Part shown: piece by piece, positions 16,076-25,201 of the stretch
Layout of the letters: every line of letters starts with the position of its first letter
Position numbering within the stretch: position 1 is the first letter of the stretch
From: Betaproteobacteria bacterium
GTDB lineage: Bacteria; Pseudomonadota; Gammaproteobacteria; Burkholderiales; Methylophilaceae
DNA: 37,204 bases
Direction of reading: 5' to 3'
Assembly (NCBI GenBank): GCA_022599515.1
Contig: JAHZMC010000041.1
Coordinates: 1-37,204 of the forward strand
Program-made: the position numbers and the translations under genes
The notes under the pieces: model-generated
The model's input: only the letters and a program-made list of their open reading frames with translations
The model's database searches: none
Told to the model about the DNA's origin: nothing

Positions 16076-19000
16076 TTACACAAGCTTTTTGTGCAAGTCT
16101 TGGATAGACTCCACCTGTAACTCTTGCATATGTGCCATGCCCATACAAGCCGCTTTTGCGCCTGCCAATGTCGTGTAATACGTGACCTTATTTTGTAAAG
16201 CACTATGACGAATCTCATAAGAATCAGCCACTGCTTTTTTATCTTCAGTCACATTCACAATAAAATCAATTTCATTGTTCTTAATCATATCAACCACATG
16301 CGGACGGCCTTCAGCCACCTTATTCACTGCTTTTACCGTCAAACCATTATCAGTTAACGCTCTAGCTGTGCCTTTTGTCGCCACCAACTCAAAGCCAAGC
16401 TTTTGTAAATCTTGCGCAATATCGACCACATTCTGATGATCTTCATTCCGTACACTAATAAAAGCTTTACCGCCTTGTGGCAGTTTAATTGAGGCACCTA
16501 ATTGTGATTTAACAAAGGCTTCGGCGAACGTGCTGCCAACACCCATGACTTCACCTGTCGATTTCATTTCTGGGCCCAAGATGGTATCGACCCCTGGAAA
16601 TTTAATAAACGGGAAAACCGCTTCTTTCACTGAAAAATAAGGTGGCACCACTTCTTTGGTAACGCCTTGTGATTTCAAGCTTTGTCCTGCCATACAACGG
16701 GCCGCAATTTTAGCTAACTGCAAACCACAGGCTTTAGATACAAATGGCACGGTACGTGAAGCACGCGGATTAACTTCTAATACATAGACCGTTGTGCCCT
16801 GAATGGCAAACTGTACGTTCATTAATCCTTTTACGCCAAGAGCTTTTGCCATCATCACGGTTTGATTACGCAGTTCATCTTGCAAAGCATCACTTAAACT
16901 ATACGGCGGTAACGAGCAAGCAGAGTCACCTGAGTGCACGCCAGCCTGTTCAATATGTTGCATAATGCCGCCAATCACAACTTCTTCACCATCACAAATC
17001 GCATCTACGTCAATTTCTAAAGCATCATTTAAGAATCGATCAAGTAATACTGGTGAATCATTCGATACTTTAACCGCTTCACGCATATAGCGCTCAAGCT
17101 GGCTTTTCTCTTGCACGATTTCCATTGCACGCCCACCAAGCACATAACTAGGTCGTACGACTAATGGATAACCAATTTCTTCCGCCAAACGAATTGCTTC
17201 TTCTGGCGCACGTGCGGTACGGTTAGGCGGCTGTTTAAGGCCCAACTCACTCAACATTTTTTGGAAACGTTCACGATCTTCTGCACAATCAATCGCGTCT
17301 GGTGTTGTACCAATAATAGGCACCCCTGCTTTTTCTAAAGCACGCGCTAGCTTCAATGGCGTTTGGCCTCCGTACTGCACAATCACACCTTCTGGTTTTT
17401 CAAGATGCACAATTTCAAGCACATCTTCTAAGGTAACTGGCTCAAAATATAAACGATCAGAAGTGTCGTAATCGGTAGAAACCGTTTCAGGGTTACAGTT
17501 GACCATGATGGTTTCATAACCATCTTCACGCATAGCAAAAGCCGCATGCACACAGCAATAATCAAACTCAATGCCTTGCCCAATTCGGTTTGGACCGCCG
17601 CCAAGCACCATAATCTTTTTCTTATCGCTTGGCTTTGATTCGCACTCTTCCGAGTATGTTGAGTACATATAAGCAGTATTGGTAGCAAACTCAGCTGCAC
17701 AAGTATCAACACGTTTATACACAGGTCGCACATTCAAGGCTTGACGATAAGCGCGCACCGCATGTTGGTCTGTATCTAACAACGTAGCTAGGCGCTTATC
17801 AGAAAAGCCAGCACGCTTAAGTTGGTATAAAGCCTCTTTATCTAAATCAGCAATATGTTTACCACTTAGTGCTTTTTCTTGCTTAATTAAGTCTTCAATC
17901 TGCGCTAAGAACCAAGGGTCAATTTTACTAATATTGAATACCTCTTCCGCGCTCATGCCCATTCTAAAAGCATCGCCCACATACCAAATACGCTCTGACC
18001 TTGGCTCGCCAAGCTCTTTAGCAATCACATCGACATCTGTGGTTAATGGGTCTAAGCCATTAACACCAACCTCTAGGCCGCGCAGCGCTTTTTGGAAAGA
18101 CTCTTGGAAACAACCGCCAATCGCCATCACCTCACCTACAGATTTCATCTGCGTGGTTAAGCGGCTATCGGCTTGTGGAAATTTCTCGAAAGCAAAGCGT
18201 GGAATCTTGGTAACGACATAATCAATTGAAGGCTCAAAAGATGCTGGCGTTTGACCGCCTGTAATATCGTTTCTCAACTCATCTAATGTATAACCAACTG
18301 CTAATTTTGCTGCCACTTTAGCAATTGGGAAGCCAGTTGCTTTAGAGGCAAGCGCAGATGAACGTGAAACACGCGGGTTCATCTCAATCACAATCATGCG
18401 ACCATCTTCTGGATTAATCGCAAACTGTACGTTAGAACCGCCCGTATCAACACCAATTTCACGCAACACAGCCAAAGAGGCGTTACGCATAATTTGATAC
18501 TCTTTATCCGTTAATGTCTGCGCTGGCGCAACAGTAATAGAGTCGCCTGTATGCACGCCCATTGGGTCTAAGTTTTCAATCGAGCAAATGATAATGCAAT
18601 TGTCAGCAGAGTCGCGAACGACTTCCATCTCATACTCTTTCCAACCGAGCATGGATTCTTCAATTAACAACTCATTGGTTGGCGAAGCCTCTAGGCCACG
18701 CTCACAAATCTCAACGAACTCTTCACGGTTATAAGCAATACCGCCACCGCTACCACCCATAGTAAATGAAGGACGAATAATGGCTGGGAAGCCAATATTG
18801 GCTTGCACTTGCAACGCTTCTTCCATACTGTGCGCAATGGCTGAACGTGCTGATCCTAAACCAATTTTGGTCATCGCCTCTTTAAACTTTTGGCGATCTT
18901 CCGCTTTATCAATGGCCTCTTTAGAAGCGCCAATTAACTCAACATTATATTTTTTGAGTACGCCATGTTTATCTAAATCTAAAGCACAATTCAGTGCTGT

Positions 19001-19279
19001 CTGACCGCCCATGGTTGGCAACAATGCATCAGGTTTCTCTTTGGCAATAATCTTCTCAACCACACGCCAACTAATTGGCTCGATATAGGTTGCATCTGCC
19101 ATTTCAGGGTCCGTCATAATCGTTGCTGGATTAGAGTTCACCAAAATAACACGATAACCTTCTTCACGTAGCGCTTTACACGCTTGCGCACCTGAATAGT
19201 CAAATTCACAAGCTTGTCCAATCACAATTGGACCTGCACCAATAATTAAAATCGATTTAATATCTGTACGCTTAGCCAT
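16076..19279 (-). CDS. carB: Carbamoyl-phosphate synthase large subunit
   Basis: Makes carbamoyl phosphate from bicarbonate, ammonia (from CarA) and two ATP, feeding arginine and pyrimidine synthesis. The 1067-residue product shows the duplicated ATP-grasp halves: carboxyphosphate domain near residues 1-400 ([58 protein letters not shown]). The oligomerisation part follows. The carbamoyl-phosphate half is near 545-930 ([50 protein letters not shown]). A C-terminal MGS-like allosteric domain begins near 935. The ATG overlaps the carA stop by one base (TAATG), with AAGGAAGG upstream. Confidence 0.98.
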   Translation of the reverse strand: MAKRTDIKSILIIGAGPIVIGQACEFDYSGAQACKALREEGYRVILVNSNPATIMTDPEMADATYIEPISWRVVEKIIAKEKPDALLPTMGGQTALNCALDLDKHGVLKKYNVELIGASKEAIDKAEDRQKFKEAMTKIGLGSARSAIAHSMEEALQVQANIGFPAIIRPSFTMGGSGGGIAYNREEFVEICERGLEASPTNELLIEESMLGWKEYEMEVVRDSADNCIIICSIENLDPMGVHTGDSITVAPAQTLTDKEYQIMRNASLAVLREIGVDTGGSNVQFAINPEDGRMIVIEMNPRVSRSSALASKATGFPIAKVAAKLAVGYTLDELRNDITGGQTPASFEPSIDYVVTKIPRFAFEKFPQADSRLTTQMKSVGEVMAIGGCFQESFQKALRGLEVGVNGLDPLTTDVDVIAKELGEPRSERIWYVGDAFRMGMSAEEVFNISKIDPWFLAQIEDLIKQEKALSGKHIADLDKEALYQLKRAGFSDKRLATLLDTDQHAVRAYRQALNVRPVYKRVDTCAAEFATNTAYMYSTYSEECESKPSDKKKIMVLGGGPNRIGQGIEFDYCCVHAAFAMREDGYETIMVNCNPETVSTDYDTSDRLYFEPVTLEDVLEIVHLEKPEGVIVQYGGQTPLKLARALEKAGVPIIGTTPDAIDCAEDRERFQKMLSELGLKQPPNRTARAPEEAIRLAEEIGYPLVVRPSYVLGGRAMEIVQEKSQLERYMREAVKVSNDSPVLLDRFLNDALEIDVDAICDGEEVVIGGIMQHIEQAGVHSGDSACSLPPYSLSDALQDELRNQTVMMAKALGVKGLMNVQFAIQGTTVYVLEVNPRASRTVPFVSKACGLQLAKIAARCMAGQSLKSQGVTKEVVPPYFSVKEAVFPFIKFPGVDTILGPEMKSTGEVMGVGSTFAEAFVKSQLGASIKLPQGGKAFISVRNEDHQNVVDIAQDLQKLGFELVATKGTARALTDNGLTVKAVNKVAEGRPHVVDMIKNNEIDFIVNVTEDKKAVADSYEIRHSALQNKVTYYTTLAGAKAACMGMAHMQELQVESIQDLHKKLV

Positions 19280-20427
19280 TAGCCAGCCTTCCTTTCTTGC
19301 ATCATGCTAATGAAGCGGTCAAACAAATAAGACATTTCTGTTGGTCCTGGACTTGCCTCAGGATGTCCTTGAAAACTAAATGCAGGCTTGTCTGTGAGTG
19401 CAATGCCTTGCAAACTGCCATCGAATAAAGAAACATGTGTTACTTTTACATTAGCAGGTAAGCTGTTTTGGTCGACGGCAAAACCGTGATTTTGACTCGT
19501 AATATACACACGCTTGTTGTCAACATCCTGCACAGGATGATTGGCGCCATGATGACCAAATTTCATTTTGACTGTTTTTGCACCGCTTGCTAAAGCGAGT
19601 AGTTGATGTCCCAAACAAATACCAAAAACTGGCAGAGCTTTATTCAATAAAGTTTTAATGGTGTTAATTGCATAATCACACGGCTCAGGATCGCCTGGCC
19701 CGTTTGATAGAAAAATACCATCAGGCTTGTAGCTCAATGCTTCTTCTGCTGTCGCTTGCGCAGGCAATACGGTCACTTTGCAACCGCGCGAAACGAGCAT
19801 ACGCAAAATGTTCTGTTTAACGCCATAGTCAAAAGCCACCACATGGTAGACTTTATTTTCTGGCGCAACAAAGCCTTCACCTAATTGCCACTCTCCGTCG
19901 GTGTATTCATAAGCAGACTTACAAGACACCACTTTTGCTAAATCCATACCAGCCAAGCCTGGAAACGCTTGTGCTAACGACAATGCTTTATCCGCATCTT
20001 CACCAACTAAAATACAACCTGCTTGCGCACCTTTTTCTCTTAACACGCGCGTCAATTTACGCGTATCAATATCCGCGATTGCAACAATATTGTTTTGCGT
20101 TAAATAAGCAGAAAGCGTTTGTTCGCTACGGAAGTTGCTGGCTAATAAAGGCAAATCTCGAATCACTAATCCGGATGCGCAGATCTTGCCAGACTCTACG
20201 TCTTCACTATTTACGCCAGTGTTGCCAATATGTGGATAAGTGAGCGTGACAATTTGTTCGGTATATGAAGGGTCTGTGAGGATTTCTTGGTAACCCGTCA
20301 TTGAGGTATTAAAAACCACCTCGCCAACGGTATGGCCTGAAGCGCCAATTGAAGTACCTCGAAACACTGTTCCATCTGCCAACACCAAAATCGCTTGTGT
20401 CTTTTTTACAGGGCGTGTTTGCGACAA
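19279..20427 (-). CDS. carA: Carbamoyl-phosphate synthase small subunit, TTG start
   Basis: Class-I glutamine amidotransferase that supplies ammonia to CarB. I choose TTG 20427: AAGGAG lies six bases before it, the product is then 382 aa (the E. coli length), and the family-like sequence ([13 protein letters not shown]) begins nine codons later. The open frame runs on to ATG 20490, but those 21 residues overlap the ribosome site. The N-terminal half has [21 protein letters not shown]. The amidotransferase half has the nucleophile Cys in [12 protein letters not shown] and the His/Glu pair in [11 protein letters not shown]. The stop overlaps the carB start. A hairpin 83 bases upstream could attenuate transcription. 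Confidence 0.95.
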   Translation of the reverse strand: MSQTRPVKKTQAILVLADGTVFRGTSIGASGHTVGEVVFNTSMTGYQEILTDPSYTEQIVTLTYPHIGNTGVNSEDVESGKICASGLVIRDLPLLASNFRSEQTLSAYLTQNNIVAIADIDTRKLTRVLREKGAQAGCILVGEDADKALSLAQAFPGLAGMDLAKVVSCKSAYEYTDGEWQLGEGFVAPENKVYHVVAFDYGVKQNILRMLVSRGCKVTVLPAQATAEEALSYKPDGIFLSNGPGDPEPCDYAINTIKTLLNKALPVFGICLGHQLLALASGAKTVKMKFGHHGANHPVQDVDNKRVYITSQNHGFAVDQNSLPANVKVTHVSLFDGSLQGIALTDKPAFSFQGHPEASPGPTEMSYLFDRFISMMQERKAG

Positions 20428-20509
20428 TTGTAACTCCTTAAAATATTCAGTTTCGTTTTTTTCGCGCGTTTTGCAGGTCTGAATGGTCAATGCTGGCGCT
20501 AGACATGCA

Positions 20510-20540
20510 AAACGGGAAAAGTGGTGTACTCTTCCCGTTT
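20510..20540 (-). terminator. Hairpin between the DUF2238 remnant and carA
   Basis: On the minus strand AAACGGGAA and TTCCCGTTT form a 9-bp stem around a 13-base loop, ending in TTTTG. It begins 32 bases after the DUF2238 final stop and 83 bases before the carA TTG. It may end the upstream transcript or act as an attenuator in a carA leader; no leader peptide was identified. Confidence 0.55.
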
Positions 20541-20571
20541 CAAGAATTGCCGAATTATAGCGGAATTAGAC

Positions 20572-21198
20572 TTACCTTTCAAGCTTAGCAAGCTGTTGAT
20601 TATGGCGTCTCTTTAGAAACATTTGTGCACAGAATGCGCCAATCAAAGCAGTCAACATATCCCACTGCGTATCCCAAACATCTCCTTGCGTACCGAGGAA
20701 TGCCTCAGCCGTACCGCCGGCAGCCACAGCAACCCACCACTCAATAAACTCATAGCAGGCACTAATGCTTAAACAAATGCTACATACGATAAAAAATAAC
20801 TATGGACTTTGATTCACCACCTGCTTACGTAATAGGATTTCTCGCACAATCATTGCAGGAATAAAGCCTTGTGCAAAATGTCCAAGCCTATCGTAATAGT
20901 TACGACTCCAGTCAAACGTATCGCGCAACCAACTAAACAAAGGTACTTCAGCATAGGTATAGTGCCCACCAATTAGCAAAATAAGCGCATGCGCTAATAT
21001 TAAGCAATACACTAACGGTGTCAGCGGGAAACTTTTATAGGTGACCAAAAGTACTGGCAAGGCAATGATTGTTGGCAACACTTCCAACCACCAAGTAGGT
21101 CTATCATACGGATTGATTGCAGACCAGACAAAAAAGAGAGTAAATATGGCAAAAAGCACCAGCAAAAACCAATGGCTATGTTTGGCTGACGCGCTCAC
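20572..21198 (-). pseudogene. DUF2238 (YjdF-like) membrane protein interrupted by an amber codon
   Basis: Reading from GTG 21198, 132 codons encode a polytopic membrane protein (NYYDRLGHFAQGFIPAMIVRE is typical of DUF2238/YjdF). A TAG stop follows at 20802-20800. The same frame then stays open for 75 more codons, encoding the conserved C-terminal part (CYEFIEWWVAVAAGGTAEAF, then LGTQGDVWDTQWDM) to TAA at 20574-20572. Restoring one codon, most simply TGG (Trp), gives a normal 208-residue protein with no frameshift. This is a fresh nonsense mutation, a sequencing error or, less likely, a suppressed stop. The gene follows dapB by 21 bases. The function of the family is unknown. Confidence 0.85.
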
Positions 21199-21219
21199 AA
21201 CATGATAACCATCTTAAGG

Positions 21220-22023
21220 TTAATTCAAACCGAGCACATCGCGCATATCAAATAAACCAGTTGGTTTATTTGATAAAAATTTAGCAGCTCTAAGTGCGCC
21301 AAGTGCGAAAGTAGCACGGCTACTTGCCTTATGCGTAATCTCCACCCGCTCGCCAGTGCCCGCATAAATCACGGTATGGTCGCCAACAACATCTCCGCCA
21401 CGTAACGTAGCAAATCCAATCTTGCCAGCTTCACGTTCGCCCGTCACACCTTCACGCGCATATACGGCACAATCTTTCAACTCTTGGCCTAATCCATGTG
21501 CAGCAGCTTCACCTAGACGCAAAGCAGTGCCAGACGGTGCATCAACTTTATGTCGATGATGCATCTCAACCACTTCAATGTCATAGCCTTCATTAAGTAC
21601 TTTTGCCGCTTGCTCAACTAAGTTAATCAACAACGTCACCCCAACACTCATATTTGGCGCAAACACAACTGAATTTTTATTAGCTGCTGCAGCGATTGCA
21701 GACTTTTCTTGCTCACTAAAACCAGTGGTGCCAATCACCATTTTCACATCAGCTTGCTGACAAGCCGCCAAGTATTGCATCGCCGCTTCAGGACGAGTGA
21801 AGTCGATTAAAACATCCGCACCTTGTAACGCACTAGCCAAATCGCTAGTCACTTTAACACCCGTTTCTACACCAAACTGTGCACCCGCATCTTGCCCCAC
21901 TAAAGCACTGCCTGCACGGTCAATTGCCGCATGCAAGGTTAGCGCATCATCTGCAAAAACACCTTCCAACAAAGCAACACCCATGCGGCCAGAAACGCCC
22001 GTAATTACGACCTTCGTTTTCAT
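21220..22023 (-). CDS. dapB: 4-hydroxy-tetrahydrodipicolinate reductase
   Basis: NAD(P)H-dependent reductase in diaminopimelate/lysine synthesis; cytoplasmic. The 267-residue product has the dinucleotide loop GVSGRMG at residues 9-15, DFTRPEA near 74, and GTTGFSE near 98. The substrate/catalytic segment EMHHRHKVDAPSGTALRLG places HHRHK at 155-159. The C-terminal GLFDMRDVLGL ending is normal for the family. It starts 6 bases after the bamE-like gene on the same strand, the typical betaproteobacterial bamE-dapB order, and the interrupted DUF2238 gene follows. Confidence 0.98.
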   Translation of the reverse strand: MKTKVVITGVSGRMGVALLEGVFADDALTLHAAIDRAGSALVGQDAGAQFGVETGVKVTSDLASALQGADVLIDFTRPEAAMQYLAACQQADVKMVIGTTGFSEQEKSAIAAAANKNSVVFAPNMSVGVTLLINLVEQAAKVLNEGYDIEVVEMHHRHKVDAPSGTALRLGEAAAHGLGQELKDCAVYAREGVTGEREAGKIGFATLRGGDVVGDHTVIYAGTGERVEITHKASSRATFALGALRAAKFLSNKPTGLFDMRDVLGLN

Positions 22024-22029
22024 GTCTGA

Positions 22030-22272
22030 TTAAAAGCCTATCATTTCTAATGTGCGCTCAAACAAACCTGGGCCCTCTTCATTTTGTAGCGAATCATCTG
22101 CCGCTTCCTGTCTAGCTGGTGCTGCTTGCGTAGATTCAGACTTTAAGCTCACATTTCCTTGCTGTATCTCCATTTTATAGGGCTTAATCTTTCGCTCTCG
22201 GCTGCCGCAGCCGACAAGAGATAATTCCAATAATAATGTGGAAAATCTGAGAGTATTATGCATAGTTTTCAT
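22030..22272 (-). CDS. BamE/OmlA-like lipoprotein lacking the central domain
   Basis: Intact BamE is an outer-membrane lipoprotein of the BAM assembly complex, usually 110-180 aa. This frame encodes only 80 aa. It has a lipoprotein signal with lipobox LVGC (Cys22), then IKPYKMEIQQGNV, which matches the start of betaproteobacterial BamE. It then passes directly into a low-complexity Ala/Gln/Glu tail ending PGLFERTLEMIGF. The SmpA/OmlA fold (the RxGMTxxQVxxxxGTP and DRWDYVY elements) is absent. The position between dapB and divergent fur is the standard bamE site, so I infer an in-frame internal deletion of roughly 80-90 codons. No good ribosome site precedes ATG 22272. Whether the product is functional is doubtful. 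Confidence 0.7.
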   Translation of the reverse strand: MKTMHNTLRFSTLLLELSLVGCGSRERKIKPYKMEIQQGNVSLKSESTQAAPARQEAADDSLQNEEGPGLFERTLEMIGF

Positions 22273-22370
22273 CGTTTTATACGTTAAAGAAGACAGATGT
22301 CCGAATTCTCGTTAATATAACACGATGGAGAAAAGCCTAAAACTAAAAAGTTCGAGAAACGAGTAAAACA

Positions 22371-22781
22371 ATGCATGATCAAAAAGATTTAAGAAACGCT
22401 GGGTTAAAAGCAACACTACCTAGATTAAAAATACTAGAGCTCTTTGAAAAAAGCGATGAACGCCACTTATCTGCAGAAGACGTTTATAAGGTATTACTCA
22501 ATGCAGGTGATGATGTTGGACTTGCAACGGTCTATCGCGTACTAACCCAATTCGAGGATGCGGGATTATTGGTGCGTCACCACTTTGAAAGTGGCAAGGC
22601 TGTTTTTGAGCTGAATGAAGGTGATCACCACGACCATATTGTCTGCGTTAAATGCGGTCTTGTCGAAGAATTTTATGATGCAGAAATAGAGCGCAGACAA
22701 AAAGAAGCTGCCGAATCTCGCGGGTTCACCATGCAAGAGCATTCACTCATGATTTATGGTATTTGCAAAAAGTGTAAGTAA
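22371..22781 (+). CDS. fur: Ferric uptake regulator Fur
   Basis: Iron-responsive DNA-binding repressor. The 136-residue product has a winged-helix N-terminus (residues about 1-80, recognition segment [20 protein letters not shown]) and a metal-binding dimerisation domain. The metal region contains HHDH followed by CVKCG near residue 96, and a second CKKC at the extreme C-terminus. The family order is HHDH, CxxC, then terminal CxxC, so it looks complete. It is divergent from bamE-dapB, the usual order in Betaproteobacteria. TATAAC at 22316-22321 could be its -10, but no convincing -35 or Fur box is seen. Confidence 0.97.
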   Translation: MHDQKDLRNAGLKATLPRLKILELFEKSDERHLSAEDVYKVLLNAGDDVGLATVYRVLTQFEDAGLLVRHHFESGKAVFELNEGDHHDHIVCVKCGLVEEFYDAEIERRQKEAAESRGFTMQEHSLMIYGICKKCK

Positions 22782-22840
22782 GCAATCGCGCGTGTATCTA
22801 CTTTCACAAACGATCACTTAAATTTAAGGAGCGTTTGTAG

Positions 22841-24424
22841 ATGACCAACTGTTCTCAAATAAAACATACCCACTACCATCAACTGGTAATGGGATTTGTT
22901 TTGTCCATTGCCATCACGGCATGTGGCACTAACCCTGTCACCAAAAAAACAGAGTTTCAATTTGTTTCGCAAGAAAAAGAAATTGCCATTGGCACTCAAA
23001 ATTATTCACCTGCGCGTCAATCGCAAGGTGGCGACTATGTGATTGATCCAGAACTAACGGCCTATGTACAAAGCATAGGCAAACGCTTGGCTGCCGTTTC
23101 GGACAGACCCGACTTACCTTATGAGTTCACCGTTCTCAATGATTCCGTCCCTAATGCTTGGGCGATGCCTGGCGGCAAAATCGCCTTTAATCGTGGCTTG
23201 CTTTACGAATTAAATAGTGAGGCTGAACTGGCGGCAGTGATGGGCCATGAAATTGTGCACGCCGCTGCACGTCATGGCGCAAAAAGCATGGAACGCGGCA
23301 TCTTTTTGCAAGGCGCAATGATTGCCGTTGGCATTGGCGCACAAAACTCTGACTACGCTAATCTCATTGTTGGCGGTTCACAGCTTGGTGCACAATTAGT
23401 TTCCAGCAAATATGGTCGTGATGCTGAAAGTGAATCTGACTTTTATGGCATGCAGTATATGAAGAAAGCAGGTTATGACCCCGCTGCTGCCGTCACCTTA
23501 CAAGAAACCTTTGTCCGTCTGAGTAAAGACCGTAAAAGTGATTTTATTTCCGGTCTTTTTGCTAGCCACCCGCCTTCACCTCAACGTGTCGCTGCTAATA
23601 AAGCAACCTTAGCCGAAATGGGCGCGGGTGGCGATATGGGCAAAGAGGTCTATGCAAAAAAAGTAGGTCGTTTAAAAGCAACGCAAGCCGCTTATAAGGC
23701 TTATGACGATGGCGTAGCTGCGCTAAAAAAAGGCGACACGGCTACTGCTACGCAATTAGCTAAAAAAGCGATTGCAGGTGAGCCACGTGAAGCGCGTTTT
23801 CAAGAACTACTGGGTGATATTGAATTTACGCAAAAACAGCCACAATCAGCATTAGGCTACTATGCAAAAGCCATCAAAATGCAACCAGATTACTTTAAAC
23901 CGCACATTCAAAGTGGCATTGCACTGTTTAATATGGGCAAAAAGAAAGAAGCCGAACCTTATTTAAAGCGCGCGAATGAATTACTACCAACCGCACCTGG
24001 TCATGCCTTACTTGGACAAATCGCTGAGGAGCGCGGCGATACCAATCTGGCTCTACAACATTATCAAGTAGCAGCCAGCTCAAACTCCGAGATAGGCAAA
24101 GAAGCAACAGCACGCGCTATGCGCCTTGATTTACCACGTAATCCAAATAAATATTTACAATCTGGCGTTGTTGCTGACAACCGAGGTAATTTATTTGCCG
24201 TGGTGCAAAATGATGCCGCATTAGCGATTCAAAATGTACAAGTACGTGTTATTCGATACGATGCACAGACGGGACGTGCAATTTCGCAAAGCAACCCAAT
24301 GCCAATTAGAGGCATCATTGCGCCGGGCAAACGCGGTCAAGTTGGTGTTGGCGTAAAGATTAGCGACCCGCAAGAAGCAAGACTTTACAAAGTAGCAATC
24401 GAGGCTGCCAGCTTAGTTCAGTAA
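22841..24424 (+). CDS. M48 metalloprotease lipoprotein with TPR domain (BepA-like)
   Basis: Periplasm-facing zinc protease; the BepA relatives help outer-membrane protein and LPS-transport assembly. The 527-residue product has a signal peptide with lipobox ITAC (Cys28). The M48 zinc site HEIVH is at 136-140, and E196 in AESESDFYG is the likely third ligand. FASHPPSPQR is the typical loop near residue 240. Residues about 280-430 form TPR-like helical repeats (PQSALGYYAKAIKMQPDY, EAEPYLKRANELLP). A C-terminal beta-rich tail follows. AAGGAG lies nine bases before ATG 22841, inside the loop of a weak ACAAACG/CGTTTGT hairpin. The gene is 59 bases after fur. The N-terminal 15 residues are unusually polar and His-rich for a signal peptide. 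Confidence 0.92.
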   Translation: MTNCSQIKHTHYHQLVMGFVLSIAITACGTNPVTKKTEFQFVSQEKEIAIGTQNYSPARQSQGGDYVIDPELTAYVQSIGKRLAAVSDRPDLPYEFTVLNDSVPNAWAMPGGKIAFNRGLLYELNSEAELAAVMGHEIVHAAARHGAKSMERGIFLQGAMIAVGIGAQNSDYANLIVGGSQLGAQLVSSKYGRDAESESDFYGMQYMKKAGYDPAAAVTLQETFVRLSKDRKSDFISGLFASHPPSPQRVAANKATLAEMGAGGDMGKEVYAKKVGRLKATQAAYKAYDDGVAALKKGDTATATQLAKKAIAGEPREARFQELLGDIEFTQKQPQSALGYYAKAIKMQPDYFKPHIQSGIALFNMGKKKEAEPYLKRANELLPTAPGHALLGQIAEERGDTNLALQHYQVAASSNSEIGKEATARAMRLDLPRNPNKYLQSGVVADNRGNLFAVVQNDAALAIQNVQVRVIRYDAQTGRAISQSNPMPIRGIIAPGKRGQVGVGVKISDPQEARLYKVAIEAASLVQ

Positions 24425-24449
24425 GCTGAATACAAAAAGTGAGGAAAAG

Positions 24450-24920
24450 ATGAAGTTTTTAAACGTTGTATTACTGATTATCCTTGTTGCATTGGTTATT
24501 TTCGCTGCACTCAATTGGAATGCCATTGTTGCACCAATTCCACTTTCACTCCTGTTCACCAGTATGGATGCGCCACTTGGCCTTATTTTATTATCGGTAA
24601 CAGGTGTGCTCGTCCTGCTATTTCTAAGCTTTGTGGTCTATATGCAATCATCCACCATTCTGCTCAGAAAACGGCTAAACAGTGAATTAGCAACGCAACG
24701 TGAGCTTGCAGATAAAGCCGAAGCATCACGCTTTACTGAGTTACGCACTTATTTAGAGTCTGAGTTGCAAAGCTTGAAAACGCAAAACACGGAAACCCAT
24801 CAACAAGTTGAAGTGCGTTTAGCTGAAACGGAAGCCGCTGTTAAAGCGGCTGTAGAAGAAACAGGAAGAACACTATCAGCTTATATTGGTGAGCTTGAAG
24901 ATAGGTTGGAAAAAAAGTAA
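24450..24920 (+). CDS. LapA-domain (DUF1049-like) membrane protein with coiled coil
   Basis: A 156-residue inner-membrane protein. Two hydrophobic helices (about residues 3-21 and 41-64) surround a short loop with NWNAIVAPIPLSLLF, which fits the LapA/DUF1049 pattern; E. coli LapA works with LapB in LPS control. After residue 70 the protein becomes a charged, heptad-like coiled coil (RKRLNSELATQRELADKAEA to the LEDRLEKK end) that should lie in the cytoplasm. GAGGAAAAG precedes ATG 24450, and the gene is 25 bases after the M48 protease, probably on the same transcript. No lapB follows; a repeat element and recN (minus) do. The specific role is not known. Confidence 0.8.
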   Translation: MKFLNVVLLIILVALVIFAALNWNAIVAPIPLSLLFTSMDAPLGLILLSVTGVLVLLFLSFVVYMQSSTILLRKRLNSELATQRELADKAEASRFTELRTYLESELQSLKTQNTETHQQVEVRLAETEAAVKAAVEETGRTLSAYIGELEDRLEKK

Positions 24921-24989
24921 TTACAAAGGCCGAAGACTAAAAACTGTGAAAGCTTAGTTAAAACGGCTAAGCCAGAACTCTTTCAAAAA

Positions 24990-25152
24990 TGTTATGGATC
25001 GCCGCGCTACGCTCGCGATGACGTAAGGTCTTTGGCATTTTATTAGCATTTTTATACTTGATAGTAAATGAGATAATGCCACTATTCTCTTATAGACGCT
25101 CGCCCCATTAAAGCATGTCATTGCGACGAACGCAGTGAGGAAATAATCCAGT
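24990..25152. repeat. Inverted pair of a dispersed GTCATTGCGA-type repeat
   Basis: The 281-base gap 24921-25201 contains no gene. It holds two imperfect inverted copies of one unit: 24995-25023 reads TGGATCGCCGCGCTACGCTC followed by GCGATGACG. 25118-25150 read in reverse complement gives TGGATTATTTCCTCACTGCG followed by TTCGTCGCAATGAC. Similarity continues outward (GCCAGAACT... against GCCGTTCTTG...). GTCATTGCGAxGAxCGxAGxGA is a motif seen as scattered intergenic repeats in various bacterial genomes. No transposase or target duplication was recognised. Confidence 0.65.
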
Positions 25153-25201
25153 TTTTGTGCTTTAAAACATTCAAGAACGGCTGTAGTTTTCAGTGCTTTT
25201 A

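Noticed and set aside
20428..20490. Longer carA from ATG 20490
   Set aside because: The extra 21 residues overlap the AAGGAG that serves TTG 20427 and do not resemble CarA. The short form has the family length.
20800..20802. Programmed amber recoding (pyrrolysine or suppression) in the DUF2238 gene
   Set aside because: No element supporting recoding was seen, and the family normally appears to have an ordinary residue here. A plain nonsense mutation or sequencing error is simpler.
24921..25201. Insertion-sequence remnant
   Set aside because: No transposase-like frame, terminal repeats or target duplications were recognised. The sequence reads as a non-coding dispersed repeat pair.
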